Source of the DNA: DATKDU01 sp035512595 | GTDB lineage: Bacteria; Planctomycetota; Planctomycetia; Pirellulales; Pirellulaceae | Direction of reading: 5' to 3' | NCBI GenBank assembly: GCA_035512595.1 | Contig: DATKDU010000008.1 | Span: 1-12,911, forward strand | DNA: 12,911 nucleotides | Shown here: positions 6,141 through 12,911 of the stretch, in pieces | Layout: the number at the start of each line of letters is the position of its first letter | How positions within the stretch are numbered: position 1 is the first letter of the stretch | Position numbers and translations under genes: made by a program | Notes under the pieces: model-generated | Database searches by the model: none | Seen by the model: only the letters and a program-made list of their open reading frames with translations | What the model was told of the DNA's origin: nothing

Positions 6141-6169
6141 TTACGGGCGATTTCGGCTACGGTGCCGAC

Positions 6170-8038
6170 CTAAGTCGTCAACTCCTGATCGTCGGCCGAG
6201 TCAATGATCTTCGCCGTTCCATCGGAGAAAAAGACGTCGTCGCCTTGTCCCCCCTGGAGTTTGTCTTCCACCCCATCGTCGGGGCCACTGTCATACTTGT
6301 TTGCAAAGGCCTCGAAGCTGAGTGCCAGGGCTACGACGTCGAGCCAATCCTGGCGGAGGGTCTGCAGACGGAAGTAGTTGTCGTCGCCGAACTGGCTGCT
6401 GTCCGACTCACCGAGCGAAATCGGAACGCCCCCTTCCCAAACGACGACCCCCGAGGCAAACAGCAGGTCCCGATCGTAGTTGCCGATCACCTGGTCGGCC
6501 CCGCTGCCGCCGATCAGCACGTCCTGTCCTTTCTGTCCGGAAATGTGGTCGTTCCCCGCGCCGCCGCTGAGGATGTCGTGCCCCCCCTCGCCGGCCAGGA
6601 TGTCGTCCCCCGCGTTGCCGTGCAGGCTGTCGTTTCCGTCGCCGCCATAGACCGTATCGTTGCCAGCCCCGCCGGCAACGTAATCATCGCCGCCATTGGT
6701 GCGTATGACGTCGTTTCCATCCCCCCCATAGACAATGTCGGGCGCATCCCCCGTCGTGATCGTGTCGTCCCCGGCGCCGCCGTGGATGTGGGACTTGGCC
6801 GCCGTGTTCTCGACCAGGATCGTGTCGGCATCGGACGATCCATTGACCGCGACAATCAAGATCTGATTGAGGCCGCCGGTAAAGTACGTCGTGCTGTTGA
6901 CATCGACCAGCAGCTTCGTCCCTTCCGCATTGCCGCGGACCCAGGTCGAATCGGCAACGCCGTCCTGCTGGCCGAGTGCGACCAGATCGGTCAGGACGGT
7001 GAATGCCGCACCGCCGTTGAAGGTTTCCACGTTGATGTACGAGGCCGTTTCCACCGTTCCGCGGAGGAGCGTACCGGCGAAGGGGACCAGCCCGACGGCC
7101 AGCACGTTTTCGTCCACAGCCGACAAGGGGAGCATCAGCCCGCTGGCCACGTTCAGCGTGTCGCTGCCGGTGCCGCCGTTGATGATGATGCCGGGGGCAG
7201 CGCCGCCGGTGGGGTAGTTGGAAACGACGACTTGCAGGTCGTAGCTGGGGGTGCCATTGAGGATAACGCCCGGAAACGGACTTTCCTTGACGCGGATGTA
7301 GTAGTCGTGCGATCCTTCGGGAAACACGAAGCCGAACAGCGGATCGTAGGTGTCGGTGCCGTTGTAAGCGGCACTGCCAGCGAGGAGGTCCGGTATCGGT
7401 GCATCGTCGCTTTCAGCAAACGGGATGACGTTACCGCTGGCGTCGAGGAGATCCAAATAGGCGTCGAACTTGGTTTGATCCACGCTGTCGATATCGAAGA
7501 ACCCTGTGACAACCTCTCCGGCCCCCACCGTCACGTGAAACTTATAGACGTCGTGCGTGCCGTCGTACGTCCCCTTGACCGTGATGTGCGGAAGATTGAT
7601 CGGGTTCGCCAAATCGTCGTTGATGTGCGCATTGGGCGTCAACGACCACGCCGCCGGCAGCACCTGCGCGGTCAAGTAGGTGTCATTCCCCTCGACTTCA
7701 AGAACCTCATCCGTCCCGGACGATCCGCTGGGAAGGCTGAGCAGATTGATCGTGTCATCGCCGCCGGCCGCGTTGATCTGCACGAAGTCGAAGCCGCTGG
7801 TGGACACATTGTGGATCTCGTTGCCATCTCGCTTCACGATGATGTTCGAGCCATTGCCGCTGATGTCGATGGTGTCGTCGCCGCTGGTCCCCGCATCAAG
7901 GACGAGCGTTGCCAGGACCCGCCGCTCCTCCAGCGGTTCGAAAAACGACCGCCGAGTGGCCCGCTTGGAATTCCGCTTTTTGCCTGTCATCACCGCCGCT
8001 TTACCGCGATCCCCTCGTCCCAACAGAAGGTGCCACAT
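6170..8038 (-). CDS. Secreted planctomycete surface protein with PPC-like domain and RTX-type calcium-binding repeats
   Basis: Counted from the ATG at 8036-8038 this protein has 622 residues. Residues 33-43 read FEPLEERRVLA, the leader motif that marks many secreted planctomycete proteins. A region at about 117-273 (GTYDGTHDVYKFHVTVGAGE, later DYYIRVKESPFPG and YDLQVVVS) resembles bacterial pre-peptidase C-terminal beta-sandwich domains. Residues 418-530 carry about ten GGxGxDxhx nonapeptides, such as GGAGDDTIT, GGDGNDVIR and GGAGNDTVY, which bind calcium in RTX proteins. No protease or adhesin catalytic motif was seen. The start at 8038 has AAGGA nine bases upstream; the frame extends to an ATG at 8098 with no ribosome site, and an ATG at 7990 would leave only a short pre-motif segment. 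It may be a cell-wall or matrix protein; it need not be a toxin. Confidence 0.82.
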   Translation of the reverse strand: MWHLLLGRGDRGKAAVMTGKKRNSKRATRRSFFEPLEERRVLATLVLDAGTSGDDTIDISGNGSNIIVKRDGNEIHNVSTSGFDFVQINAAGGDDTINLLSLPSGSSGTDEVLEVEGNDTYLTAQVLPAAWSLTPNAHINDDLANPINLPHITVKGTYDGTHDVYKFHVTVGAGEVVTGFFDIDSVDQTKFDAYLDLLDASGNVIPFAESDDAPIPDLLAGSAAYNGTDTYDPLFGFVFPEGSHDYYIRVKESPFPGVILNGTPSYDLQVVVSNYPTGGAAPGIIINGGTGSDTLNVASGLMLPLSAVDENVLAVGLVPFAGTLLRGTVETASYINVETFNGGAAFTVLTDLVALGQQDGVADSTWVRGNAEGTKLLVDVNSTTYFTGGLNQILIVAVNGSSDADTILVENTAAKSHIHGGAGDDTITTGDAPDIVYGGDGNDVIRTNGGDDYVAGGAGNDTVYGGDGNDSLHGNAGDDILAGEGGHDILSGGAGNDHISGQKGQDVLIGGSGADQVIGNYDRDLLFASGVVVWEGGVPISLGESDSSQFGDDNYFRLQTLRQDWLDVVALALSFEAFANKYDSGPDDGVEDKLQGGQGDDVFFSDGTAKIIDSADDQELTT

Positions 8039-8047
8039 CGATTCGGA

Positions 8048-8052
8048 TCCTT
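8048..8052 (-). promoter_or_regulatory. Ribosome-binding site favouring the 8038 start
   Basis: On the minus strand AAGGA lies nine bases ahead of the ATG at 8036-8038. Neither the ATG at 8098 nor the one at 7990 has a well-spaced equivalent. Confidence 0.45.
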
Positions 8053-8181
8053 GAATGAGAGATACGATGAATTTGCCCCGTTTTGCCATCCTCTCCATCT
8101 AGTTAGTCGCAATCTTGTCGCCCTTCCGGACATTTTGGCCGCACTTTTGACCAGAAAACCAATATGGGCAGATTTGCCCGA

Positions 8182-8187
8182 TATAAT
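8182..8187 (+). promoter_or_regulatory. Candidate -10 element of the PSCyt1/DUF1553 gene
   Basis: TATAAT is a perfect -10 consensus just downstream of the GGGCA...TGCCC inverted repeat. The -35 at optimal spacing (8159-8164, CCAATA) is poor, so an activator might be needed. The resulting leader would be about 160 bases and would contain both hairpins. Confidence 0.35.
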
Positions 8188-8227
8188 CAATGGACAATGA
8201 GCCTTTTCGCACCAGTATTTCCCGCAA

Positions 8228-8299
8228 CGCGGTCGGTCGTACCGACCGCGAAGCGACTTCCAGCCAGGCAGCTTGTCCTGGCGTGGTAGGGCGAGTCGC
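8228..8299 (+). promoter_or_regulatory. Structured leader: two adjacent hairpins
   Basis: CGCGGTCGGT (8228-8237) pairs perfectly with ACCGACCGCG (8241-8250) across a 3-base loop. Next, GCGACT (8253-8258) pairs with AGTCGC (8294-8299), enclosing GCCAGG (8263-8268) / CCTGGC (8277-8282). Together they give a compact fold 58 bases before the GTG start of the PSCyt1 gene. It could be a leader RNA element or an interspersed palindromic repeat. Confidence 0.5.
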
Positions 8300-8343
8300 C
8301 AGGGAAAACAGTGGGCGGCAGCATCCCGATTTGGTAGCATCAA

Positions 8344-8348
8344 GAGGG
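8344..8348 (+). promoter_or_regulatory. Ribosome-binding site fixing a GTG start
   Basis: GAGGG lies eight bases before GTG at 8357-8359. The next in-frame ATG (8387) has no Shine-Dalgarno site, so the GTG is preferred. Confidence 0.5.
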
Positions 8349-8356
8349 TCTGATAC

Positions 8357-11300
8357 GTGCCGCACCCCTCCCGCCCGGTGATCGAAATGCCGACCAGCTT
8401 GTGGAAAACCGGCGGCGGGACTTTGGCTGGGCGACTCATGCTGGCGGTGTCCCTCGGCTGGAGCTTTGGCTCCGCGCACGCCGCGGATTATGAATCCCAG
8501 GTCAAAACCGTCTTCCAGCGGCATTGCTTCGCCTGTCACGGGGCGCTCAAGCAGGAGGGGAATCTGCGGCTGGATACTCTCGCCGCGATGCTCCGCGGCG
8601 GAGATAGCGGAGCGGCGGTCGCTGCCGGCGATGCGGCAGCCAGCCTGATCGTGCAGCGAATCACGTCCAGCGACGCTGCGGAACGAATGCCGCAGGAGGC
8701 CGAGCCGCTCCCGGCGGAGCAGATCGAGGCGATCAAGACGTGGATTGCCGCAGGGGCGACAGGGCCGGCGGATGAGAAGCCGGAGCCCGATCCCCGCGAG
8801 CACTGGGCCTTTCAGCGGCCGGTGCGGCCGGCAGTTGTGCTCGACGAAGGTAAGTCCGCAGGTTCAGCCCTCGATGCGCTGATCGGCGCGAAGCATCGTG
8901 AACTGGGGCTGACACCGGTCGGGCCGGCGGCCAGGCACGTGCAGGTCCGGCGGCTTTATCTCGATCTGGTTGGCTTGCCGCCGACGCGCGAGGAGTTGCA
9001 CGCTTTTCTCGCCGATGAGTCCCCGGACGCCTTCGAGCGAACTGCCGATCGGCTTTTGGCCAGTCCCGCCTACGGCGAGCGCTGGGCCAGGCACTGGATG
9101 GACGTCTGGCGATACAGCGACTGGTACGGCCGCCGCAGCGTCCCCGACGTGATGAACAGCTATCCGCAGATCTGGCGGTGGCGGGACTGGATCGTCCGCT
9201 CGCTGAACGCGGACCAGGGTTACGACCGGATGGTGCTTCAGATGCTGGCGGCCGACGAGATCGCTCCCGAGGATGAAGAGGCGTTACCGGCGACCGGCTT
9301 CATCGCCCGCAACTTCTTCAAATGGAACTACGACCAGTGGATGAAGGACCAGACCGAGCACACGGCCAAGGCCTTTCTGGGGCTGACAATGAATTGTGCC
9401 CTGTGCCACGACCACAAGTACGACCCAATCTCGCAGCAGGAATACTTTGCCCTGCGGGCTATGTTCGAACCGATTGAGATGCGGCACGACCGGGTCGCCG
9501 GCGAGCCCGATCCGGGGCCGTTCAAAAAGTACATTTACGCCCAGTCGTACGGGCCGATCAGCAGCGGCCGCATCCGCATCTTCGACGAAAAGCTCGACGC
9601 CCAGACGCGGATTTATCGCGGCGGCGATCAGCGGCAGATCATTGAAGGCAAACCGCCCGTGCCGCCGGGAGTACCCGCATTTCTCGGCGGCCAATTTGAA
9701 GTGCAGCCGGTGAACCTGCCGCCGCGGGCCTGGTATCCGGGGCTGCGGCCGCTGGTGCAACAGGAAGAGATCGCCAGGCGGCATTCGGCAATCCCCGTCG
9801 CGGAGAGCGAACTAGCTGCCGCACGGCAGGCACTTGAGGCGCAGCAGCCCAAGCTGCGGGAGCTGGTGGCGACGGCAGAGAAGACGCTGGAGACGGTTCG
9901 CAACGAGTCGGCGCAAATGCCGGCGGTCGGTGCGTTGTCGGGAAAGCAGTCGCTGGTGATGCACGCGGAGCAGGGGCGGCGGGCGCTGGCCCACAAGATT
10001 CCCGCGCTGACGAGCGTCGATGACCAGACGGTCGTCAGCTACGTCGTGCAGATTCTCAAGGATGCCCACACGAATTTCCAGCTTGGGATCGACATTGAGA
10101 CGGGTTCAACGGGCGGCTGGGTCGGCTTCGAGGGGGGGAAGATTCTGTCGTACAAGCCCGGCACGTTCGAGCAGATCGAGATCGGCAAATACGATCTGGC
10201 CAAGGGGCAAAGCAAATTTGCCGTGACCCTCGCACTCGATCCGGCCAACGAAAAAATGACGGCGACGGTCAAGTCGCTGACAAACGGAGCGGTACTCACC
10301 GACGCGGTGGCGGTGACCCTCAAGGGTTGGAATGGCCCGCGGACCGACAAGCAGGGGATTTTTCTCGATGCCCGGCCGGGGAGCGTCGCGTTGTATGACG
10401 ACTTTGTTTTCGGCCGCAAACAGCCCGACGGCCCGATCGAGCCCTTGCTGACGATGGATTTCGAAGAGCCGGCCTATCCGCTCGGTAAAGAAATCGCCGG
10501 CACGAATGGCTGGGTTGCCACTGGCTATTGTGCCGCTCCGGCGACGTCGCTGGCCGGTGCCCCGGCAAGCATGTCGCCGCTGGTGCAGGCGAAGGAGAAA
10601 GAGCTGCTCGTCGCCAAACGGTCGCTGGAGGCGGCCCAGTTGGCCGTGAAAGCCACCGAAGCGAGGCTCGCCGCGGCCCAGGCGGAGTTTGTGAGCATCG
10701 AGGCCCGCGTGGCCGCCGACAATTGCCGGCATGGATTTGCCATGGGAAATGCTGACGAGTTGGCGATGGCGGCCGCGAAGGCCGAGCGGCATGCGACAGT
10801 GCTGACGGCGCAGGCGAATCTAACGGCTGCGGACAAGGAGATGGCCGAGGCCGAAGGGAAGCCGATTGCCGATATGGCGCGCGAAAAGTCGATTGCAACT
10901 GCGCAAGGGAAAATTGCTCCGGCGAAGAAAGCACTTGACGATGCCAGTGCCGCGATGGCCAAGACCGATGCGACGTACACGCCACTCTCCCAGACCTTCC
11001 CCGACAAGAGTACCGGCAGACGCTCGGCACTCGCCAGGTGGATCGCCGGCGAGGACAACCCGCTGACGTCCCGCGTGGCGGTCAATCACGTGTGGGGCTG
11101 GCACTTCGGCCGGCCGCTTGTTGAATCGACCGCCAACTTTGGCCGCAACGGCACGCTGCCGAGCAACCAGCCGCTGATCGACTTCCTGGCCGTTGAGATG
11201 ATGGACGGCGAGTGGACGATGAAGCGGCTCCATCGCAAGATCGTCGCCAGCGACGCGTATCGTCGTGGGGCAGGCGTCTCGCCTGCCTTGTCCTCAAATT

Positions 11301-11872
11301 CTTCAGGCGATCCCGAGAACCGCTACCTGTGGCGGTTTCCAACCCAGCGCCTCGACGCCGAAATCGTCCGCGACTCGCTCCTCGCCGTCGCCGGGCAGCT
11401 CGACCGCACGCTCGGCGGCAAAGAGATCGAGATTGCCGACGCGGACAAAACCCGCCGCCGCAGCTTATATCTGTCGCACCACGGCGAAGCGAAAATGGAA
11501 TTTCTGGACCTGTTCGACGGGGCCAGCGCCACCGATTGCTACGTCCGCACGACGAGCATCCGCCCACAGCAAGCCCTGGCCCTGGCCAACAGTGAGCTGA
11601 CCCTTGCCCAGGCCCGAGCGCTGGCCAAAGTACTCGCCGGCCCGATTGCCGCGGTGCAGGCCGATCAGCAAGACGCGGCATTCATTACCGCCGCGTTCGA
11701 GACAATCCTCTCCCGCCCGCCGAGCGAGCAAGAAATGGCCGTATCGATCGAGTTCCTCGCGGTGCAGCGGCAGACGCTGGCTGCGGCCAAGATCGCCGAT
11801 CCGATCAACCGCAGCCGCGAAAGCCTGGTGCATGCGCTACTCAATCATAATGACTTCGTGACGGTGCGGTAG
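8357..11872 (+). CDS. PSCyt1-DUF1549-DUF1553 planctomycete cytochrome-type protein
   Basis: This 1171-residue exported protein starts with a Sec-type signal (LAGRLMLAVSLGWSFGSAHA, residues 23-42). PSCyt1 follows with a c-type haem motif CFACH (57-61) and the usual E-G-N-L-R-L-D. DUF1549 spans about 168-375, including RRLYLDLVGLPPT (198-210), ERWARHWMDVWRYSD (241-255) and a second CxxCH, CALCH (347-351). DUF1553 spans about 885-1145 (GRRSALARWIAGEDNPLTSRVAVNHVW region, NRYLWRFP, RRSLYLSHH). Between them lie two Ala/Glu-rich probable coiled coils (466-520 and 741-870) round a beta-rich, concanavalin-like segment (about 552-720). The role is unproven; two haem sites suggest electron transfer. 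A DUF1501 gene follows in the same orientation, 63 bases on. An in-frame palindrome at 11266-11290 encodes the GAGVSPA insertion within DUF1553. Confidence 0.92.
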   Translation: MPHPSRPVIEMPTSLWKTGGGTLAGRLMLAVSLGWSFGSAHAADYESQVKTVFQRHCFACHGALKQEGNLRLDTLAAMLRGGDSGAAVAAGDAAASLIVQRITSSDAAERMPQEAEPLPAEQIEAIKTWIAAGATGPADEKPEPDPREHWAFQRPVRPAVVLDEGKSAGSALDALIGAKHRELGLTPVGPAARHVQVRRLYLDLVGLPPTREELHAFLADESPDAFERTADRLLASPAYGERWARHWMDVWRYSDWYGRRSVPDVMNSYPQIWRWRDWIVRSLNADQGYDRMVLQMLAADEIAPEDEEALPATGFIARNFFKWNYDQWMKDQTEHTAKAFLGLTMNCALCHDHKYDPISQQEYFALRAMFEPIEMRHDRVAGEPDPGPFKKYIYAQSYGPISSGRIRIFDEKLDAQTRIYRGGDQRQIIEGKPPVPPGVPAFLGGQFEVQPVNLPPRAWYPGLRPLVQQEEIARRHSAIPVAESELAAARQALEAQQPKLRELVATAEKTLETVRNESAQMPAVGALSGKQSLVMHAEQGRRALAHKIPALTSVDDQTVVSYVVQILKDAHTNFQLGIDIETGSTGGWVGFEGGKILSYKPGTFEQIEIGKYDLAKGQSKFAVTLALDPANEKMTATVKSLTNGAVLTDAVAVTLKGWNGPRTDKQGIFLDARPGSVALYDDFVFGRKQPDGPIEPLLTMDFEEPAYPLGKEIAGTNGWVATGYCAAPATSLAGAPASMSPLVQAKEKELLVAKRSLEAAQLAVKATEARLAAAQAEFVSIEARVAADNCRHGFAMGNADELAMAAAKAERHATVLTAQANLTAADKEMAEAEGKPIADMAREKSIATAQGKIAPAKKALDDASAAMAKTDATYTPLSQTFPDKSTGRRSALARWIAGEDNPLTSRVAVNHVWGWHFGRPLVESTANFGRNGTLPSNQPLIDFLAVEMMDGEWTMKRLHRKIVASDAYRRGAGVSPALSSNSSGDPENRYLWRFPTQRLDAEIVRDSLLAVAGQLDRTLGGKEIEIADADKTRRRSLYLSHHGEAKMEFLDLFDGASATDCYVRTTSIRPQQALALANSELTLAQARALAKVLAGPIAAVQADQQDAAFITAAFETILSRPPSEQEMAVSIEFLAVQRQTLAAAKIADPINRSRESLVHALLNHNDFVTVR
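11266..11290 (+). repeat. Palindromic repeat inserted in frame in the DUF1553 domain
   Basis: GGCAGGCG (11269-11276), TCT, CGCCTGCC (11280-11287) is a perfect 8-bp stem with a 3-base loop, flanked by G-T wobble pairs. It encodes about GAGVSPAL in a place where DUF1553 relatives run directly from DAYRR to DPENRYLWRFP. It looks like a small interspersed palindromic element tolerated inside a coding sequence. Confidence 0.6.
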
Positions 11873-11880
11873 ACTTTAGG

Positions 11881-12016
11881 TTTAGCGCAAAGTCGCAGAG
11901 TTCGCAAAGAAGAAGCAATTTTGCGAGAATCGACCATGCCCCACGCCTCACTATTCTGCCGTCATGATTCTGCTTCCTCCTCTGCGAACTCTGCGCCTCC
12001 GTGCCTCTGCGTTAAG
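11881..12016. repeat. Inverted-repeat element spanning the DUF1501 start
   Basis: The left arm (about 11881-11917) and right arm (about 11971-12016) are imperfect reverse complements. The best block is CGCAGAGTTCGCA (11894-11906) against TGCGAACTCTGCG (11983-11995), with GAAGCA/TGCTTC (11912-11917 and 11971-11976) further in and AGCGCAA-like / TTGCGTTAA-like ends. The right arm is made of short CTCTGCG(C/A) units, and similar CGCAGAG-type repeats are scattered in many environmental bacterial genomes. The loop of about 53 bases contains the ATG at 11936. Confidence 0.75.
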
Positions 12017-12911
12017 AAACCAAGACGTGCATTCTTGAGTGATCTCGGTTTCGGCTGCGCCGGTTTGGCGCTCGGCTCGCTCCTCTGGCAGGATGGCATT
12101 GCCCGCGCGAATTCGCCCCACGCCTGGTCCCCGCCGACTGGAATGCCGCACTTCGCGCCGAAGGCGAAAAACGTCATCTGGATCTTCCTCTCCGGCGGCG
12201 TCAGCCACATGGAGACCTTCGATCCCAAGCCGGCACTGACGAAATACGAAGGGAAAACCTACGACGAGACGGGCCTGCAAAATCCGCAGAAGCTGCCGAT
12301 TTACCAGGAGCGATCGCGTTCGGTCGTCGGCATGGACCGGCAGATCTTCAATAAGATCTTTCCGCTCCAGATCGGCTTCAAAAAGCACGGCCATAGCGGC
12401 ATCGAGGTCAGCGACTGGCTGCCGCATCTGGCGAGCTGCGTCGATGACCTGTGCATCGTCCGCTCGATGTACACCACCGACAACGATCACGCCGCCGAAT
12501 TCCAGATGCACACGGGGCGGCACGCGCTGGATGAAAAACAGCCGGTCATCGGCTCGTGGATCCACTACGGCCTGGGGTCTCTCAACGAGAACCTGCCGCA
12601 GTTCGTCTTCTTGGGGGATTTCAAGGACAACCGCGTCAAGCAGGATTTCGACGCCAACTATCTCGGCCCCAAGCACAACGGCATTCAGCTCGCCCTCGAC
12701 CCGGCCGCGCCGCTGCCGTTCGCCGTGCGCGACAAGAGCATCCTGGCCGATGAGCAAAGGAACGAGTTCGACTACATCAATCGGCTCAACCGGCTCTCGG
12801 CGGCCGAGTATCCCGATGATCAAGAGCTTTCGGCGCGGATCCAAGCTTACGAGTTGGCGTACCGGATGCAGATGTCGGTCCCTGAGGCGCTCGACATGAC
12901 GAACGAATCGG
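11936..12911 (+). CDS. Tat-exported DUF1501 protein, 3' truncated by window edge
   Basis: The frame is open from the TAG at 11870-11872 to the window end; the first ATG is 11936, giving at least 325 residues. PRRAFLSDLGFG (29-40) followed by a hydrophobic run is a twin-arginine signal. WIFLSGGVSHMETFDPKP matches the first DUF1501 core motif, and YELAYRMQMSVPEALDM near the edge matches the corresponding YELAYRMQMEVPGILDI of the first DUF1501 protein. It is more distant from that copy than a recent duplicate would be (for example FKDNRVKQDFDANYLGPKH replaces the Trp-Ser-Ser segment). The Tat motif has no start codon immediately before it, so residues 12-28 come from the right arm of the inverted repeat. 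Only a weak GAGA lies ahead of the ATG; a TTG at 11921 is an alternative. It forms a pair with the PSCyt1 gene upstream. Confidence 0.85.
   Translation, partial: MPHASLFCRHDSASSSANSAPPCLCVKKPRRAFLSDLGFGCAGLALGSLLWQDGIARANSPHAWSPPTGMPHFAPKAKNVIWIFLSGGVSHMETFDPKPALTKYEGKTYDETGLQNPQKLPIYQERSRSVVGMDRQIFNKIFPLQIGFKKHGHSGIEVSDWLPHLASCVDDLCIVRSMYTTDNDHAAEFQMHTGRHALDEKQPVIGSWIHYGLGSLNENLPQFVFLGDFKDNRVKQDFDANYLGPKHNGIQLALDPAAPLPFAVRDKSILADEQRNEFDYINRLNRLSAAEYPDDQELSARIQAYELAYRMQMSVPEALDMTNES

Larger units (their letters stand above)
5834..6169. other. 336-base intergenic region between the tat operon and the surface-protein gene
   Basis: From right to left it holds the terminator-like hairpin of the surface-protein gene (6115-6140), a 9-bp inverted repeat GGCGAATTC/GAATTCGCC (6051-6059 and 6073-6081), the tat promoter (5996-6025) and the tat leader hairpin (5919-5936). 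A 17-base imperfect direct repeat (15 of 17 matches) occurs at 6052-6068 and 6147-6163. No gene was seen. Confidence 0.55.
8039..8356. other. Divergent intergenic region with several inverted repeats
   Basis: This region separates the surface-protein gene from the PSCyt1 gene (the first 60 bases may be coding if the longer start is used). The AT-richer left half holds GGGCA/TGCCC (8166-8170 and 8175-8179) and TATAAT (8182-8187) on the + strand with no clear -35. The right half holds strong hairpins at 8228-8250 and 8253-8299. No protein gene was seen. Confidence 0.55.

Noticed and set aside
6480..6810. Dense short repeats that could be taken for a CRISPR array or tandem satellite
   Set aside because: The period is 27 bases and in frame, and the copies vary at synonymous and loop positions, as RTX nonapeptide coding repeats do. 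There are no constant repeats with unique spacers.
6170..8038. Calling the RTX-repeat protein a haemolysin-type toxin
   Set aside because: Only the calcium-binding repeats are shared. No pore-forming, acylation or protease segment is visible, and no type I secretion genes are nearby.
6026..8200. A 724-codon open frame on the + strand opposite the surface-protein gene
   Set aside because: Its repetitive VV/AA-rich product is the antisense image of the RTX repeats. The minus-strand frame has clear domains (FEPLEERRVLA, GGxGxDxhx repeats), and this one has none.
11951..12844. A 297-codon open frame on the - strand
   Set aside because: It is antisense to the DUF1501 gene, whose frame shows a Tat signal and family motifs. 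Long antisense frames are expected at this GC content.

Overview
The window looks like chromosomal DNA of a GC-rich planctomycete, probably of the Pirellulales type (lineage is inferred). Four observations point there: two DUF1553/DUF1501 gene pairs, a PSCyt1-DUF1549-DUF1553 'planctomycete cytochrome' protein, a cell-surface protein with the FEPLEERRVLA leader motif, and TatA paralogues containing FGHRLPSVMF. No tRNA, rRNA, transposase, CRISPR array or phage gene was seen.

Layout. Positions 1-2298 (+) hold the 3' part of a DUF1553 gene followed 12 nt later by a complete Tat-exported DUF1501 gene. Positions 2428-3384 (+) encode a divergent ribonuclease HII-like protein. Positions 3455-4034 (+) hold a compact toxin-antitoxin pair (Phd-like antitoxin and MazF/PemK-type toxin), followed by a decayed second copy of the 3' end of the RNase HII-like gene (4049-4126). 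Positions 4165-4899 (+) encode a DUF4058 protein with a hairpin over its ribosome-binding site and a terminator after it. Positions 4975-5833 (-) hold three small TatA/B-type genes in one likely operon, behind a strong sigma70-like promoter at 5996-6025. Positions 6170-8038 (-) encode a secreted surface protein with a pre-peptidase-like domain and RTX-type calcium-binding repeats. Positions 8039-8356 are a divergent intergenic region rich in inverted repeats. Positions 8357-11872 (+) encode a 1171-residue PSCyt1/DUF1549/DUF1553 protein, followed by a second DUF1501 gene that runs off the window end (from 11936).

How the genes may work together. DUF1553 and DUF1501 proteins occur as adjacent pairs in planctomycetes and are exported; their exact biochemistry is not settled. 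Both DUF1501 proteins here begin with a twin-arginine signal, and a Tat pore-protein operon lies between the two pairs, which is suggestive but does not prove a functional link. The toxin-antitoxin pair sits between two copies of the same gene 3' end, which looks like the footprint of an insertion or recombination event.

The most unusual points are the toxin-antitoxin module bracketed by a 46-bp identical repeat, an RNase HII-like enzyme with a changed signature (GYGPNLGPLV) but apparently retained acidic residues, and an inverted-repeat element that spans the start of the second DUF1501 gene and seems to encode part of its N terminus. A short palindrome is also inserted in frame inside the DUF1553 domain, and the tat genes have duplicated hairpin leaders. 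I did not see a clear wholly new multi-gene system.
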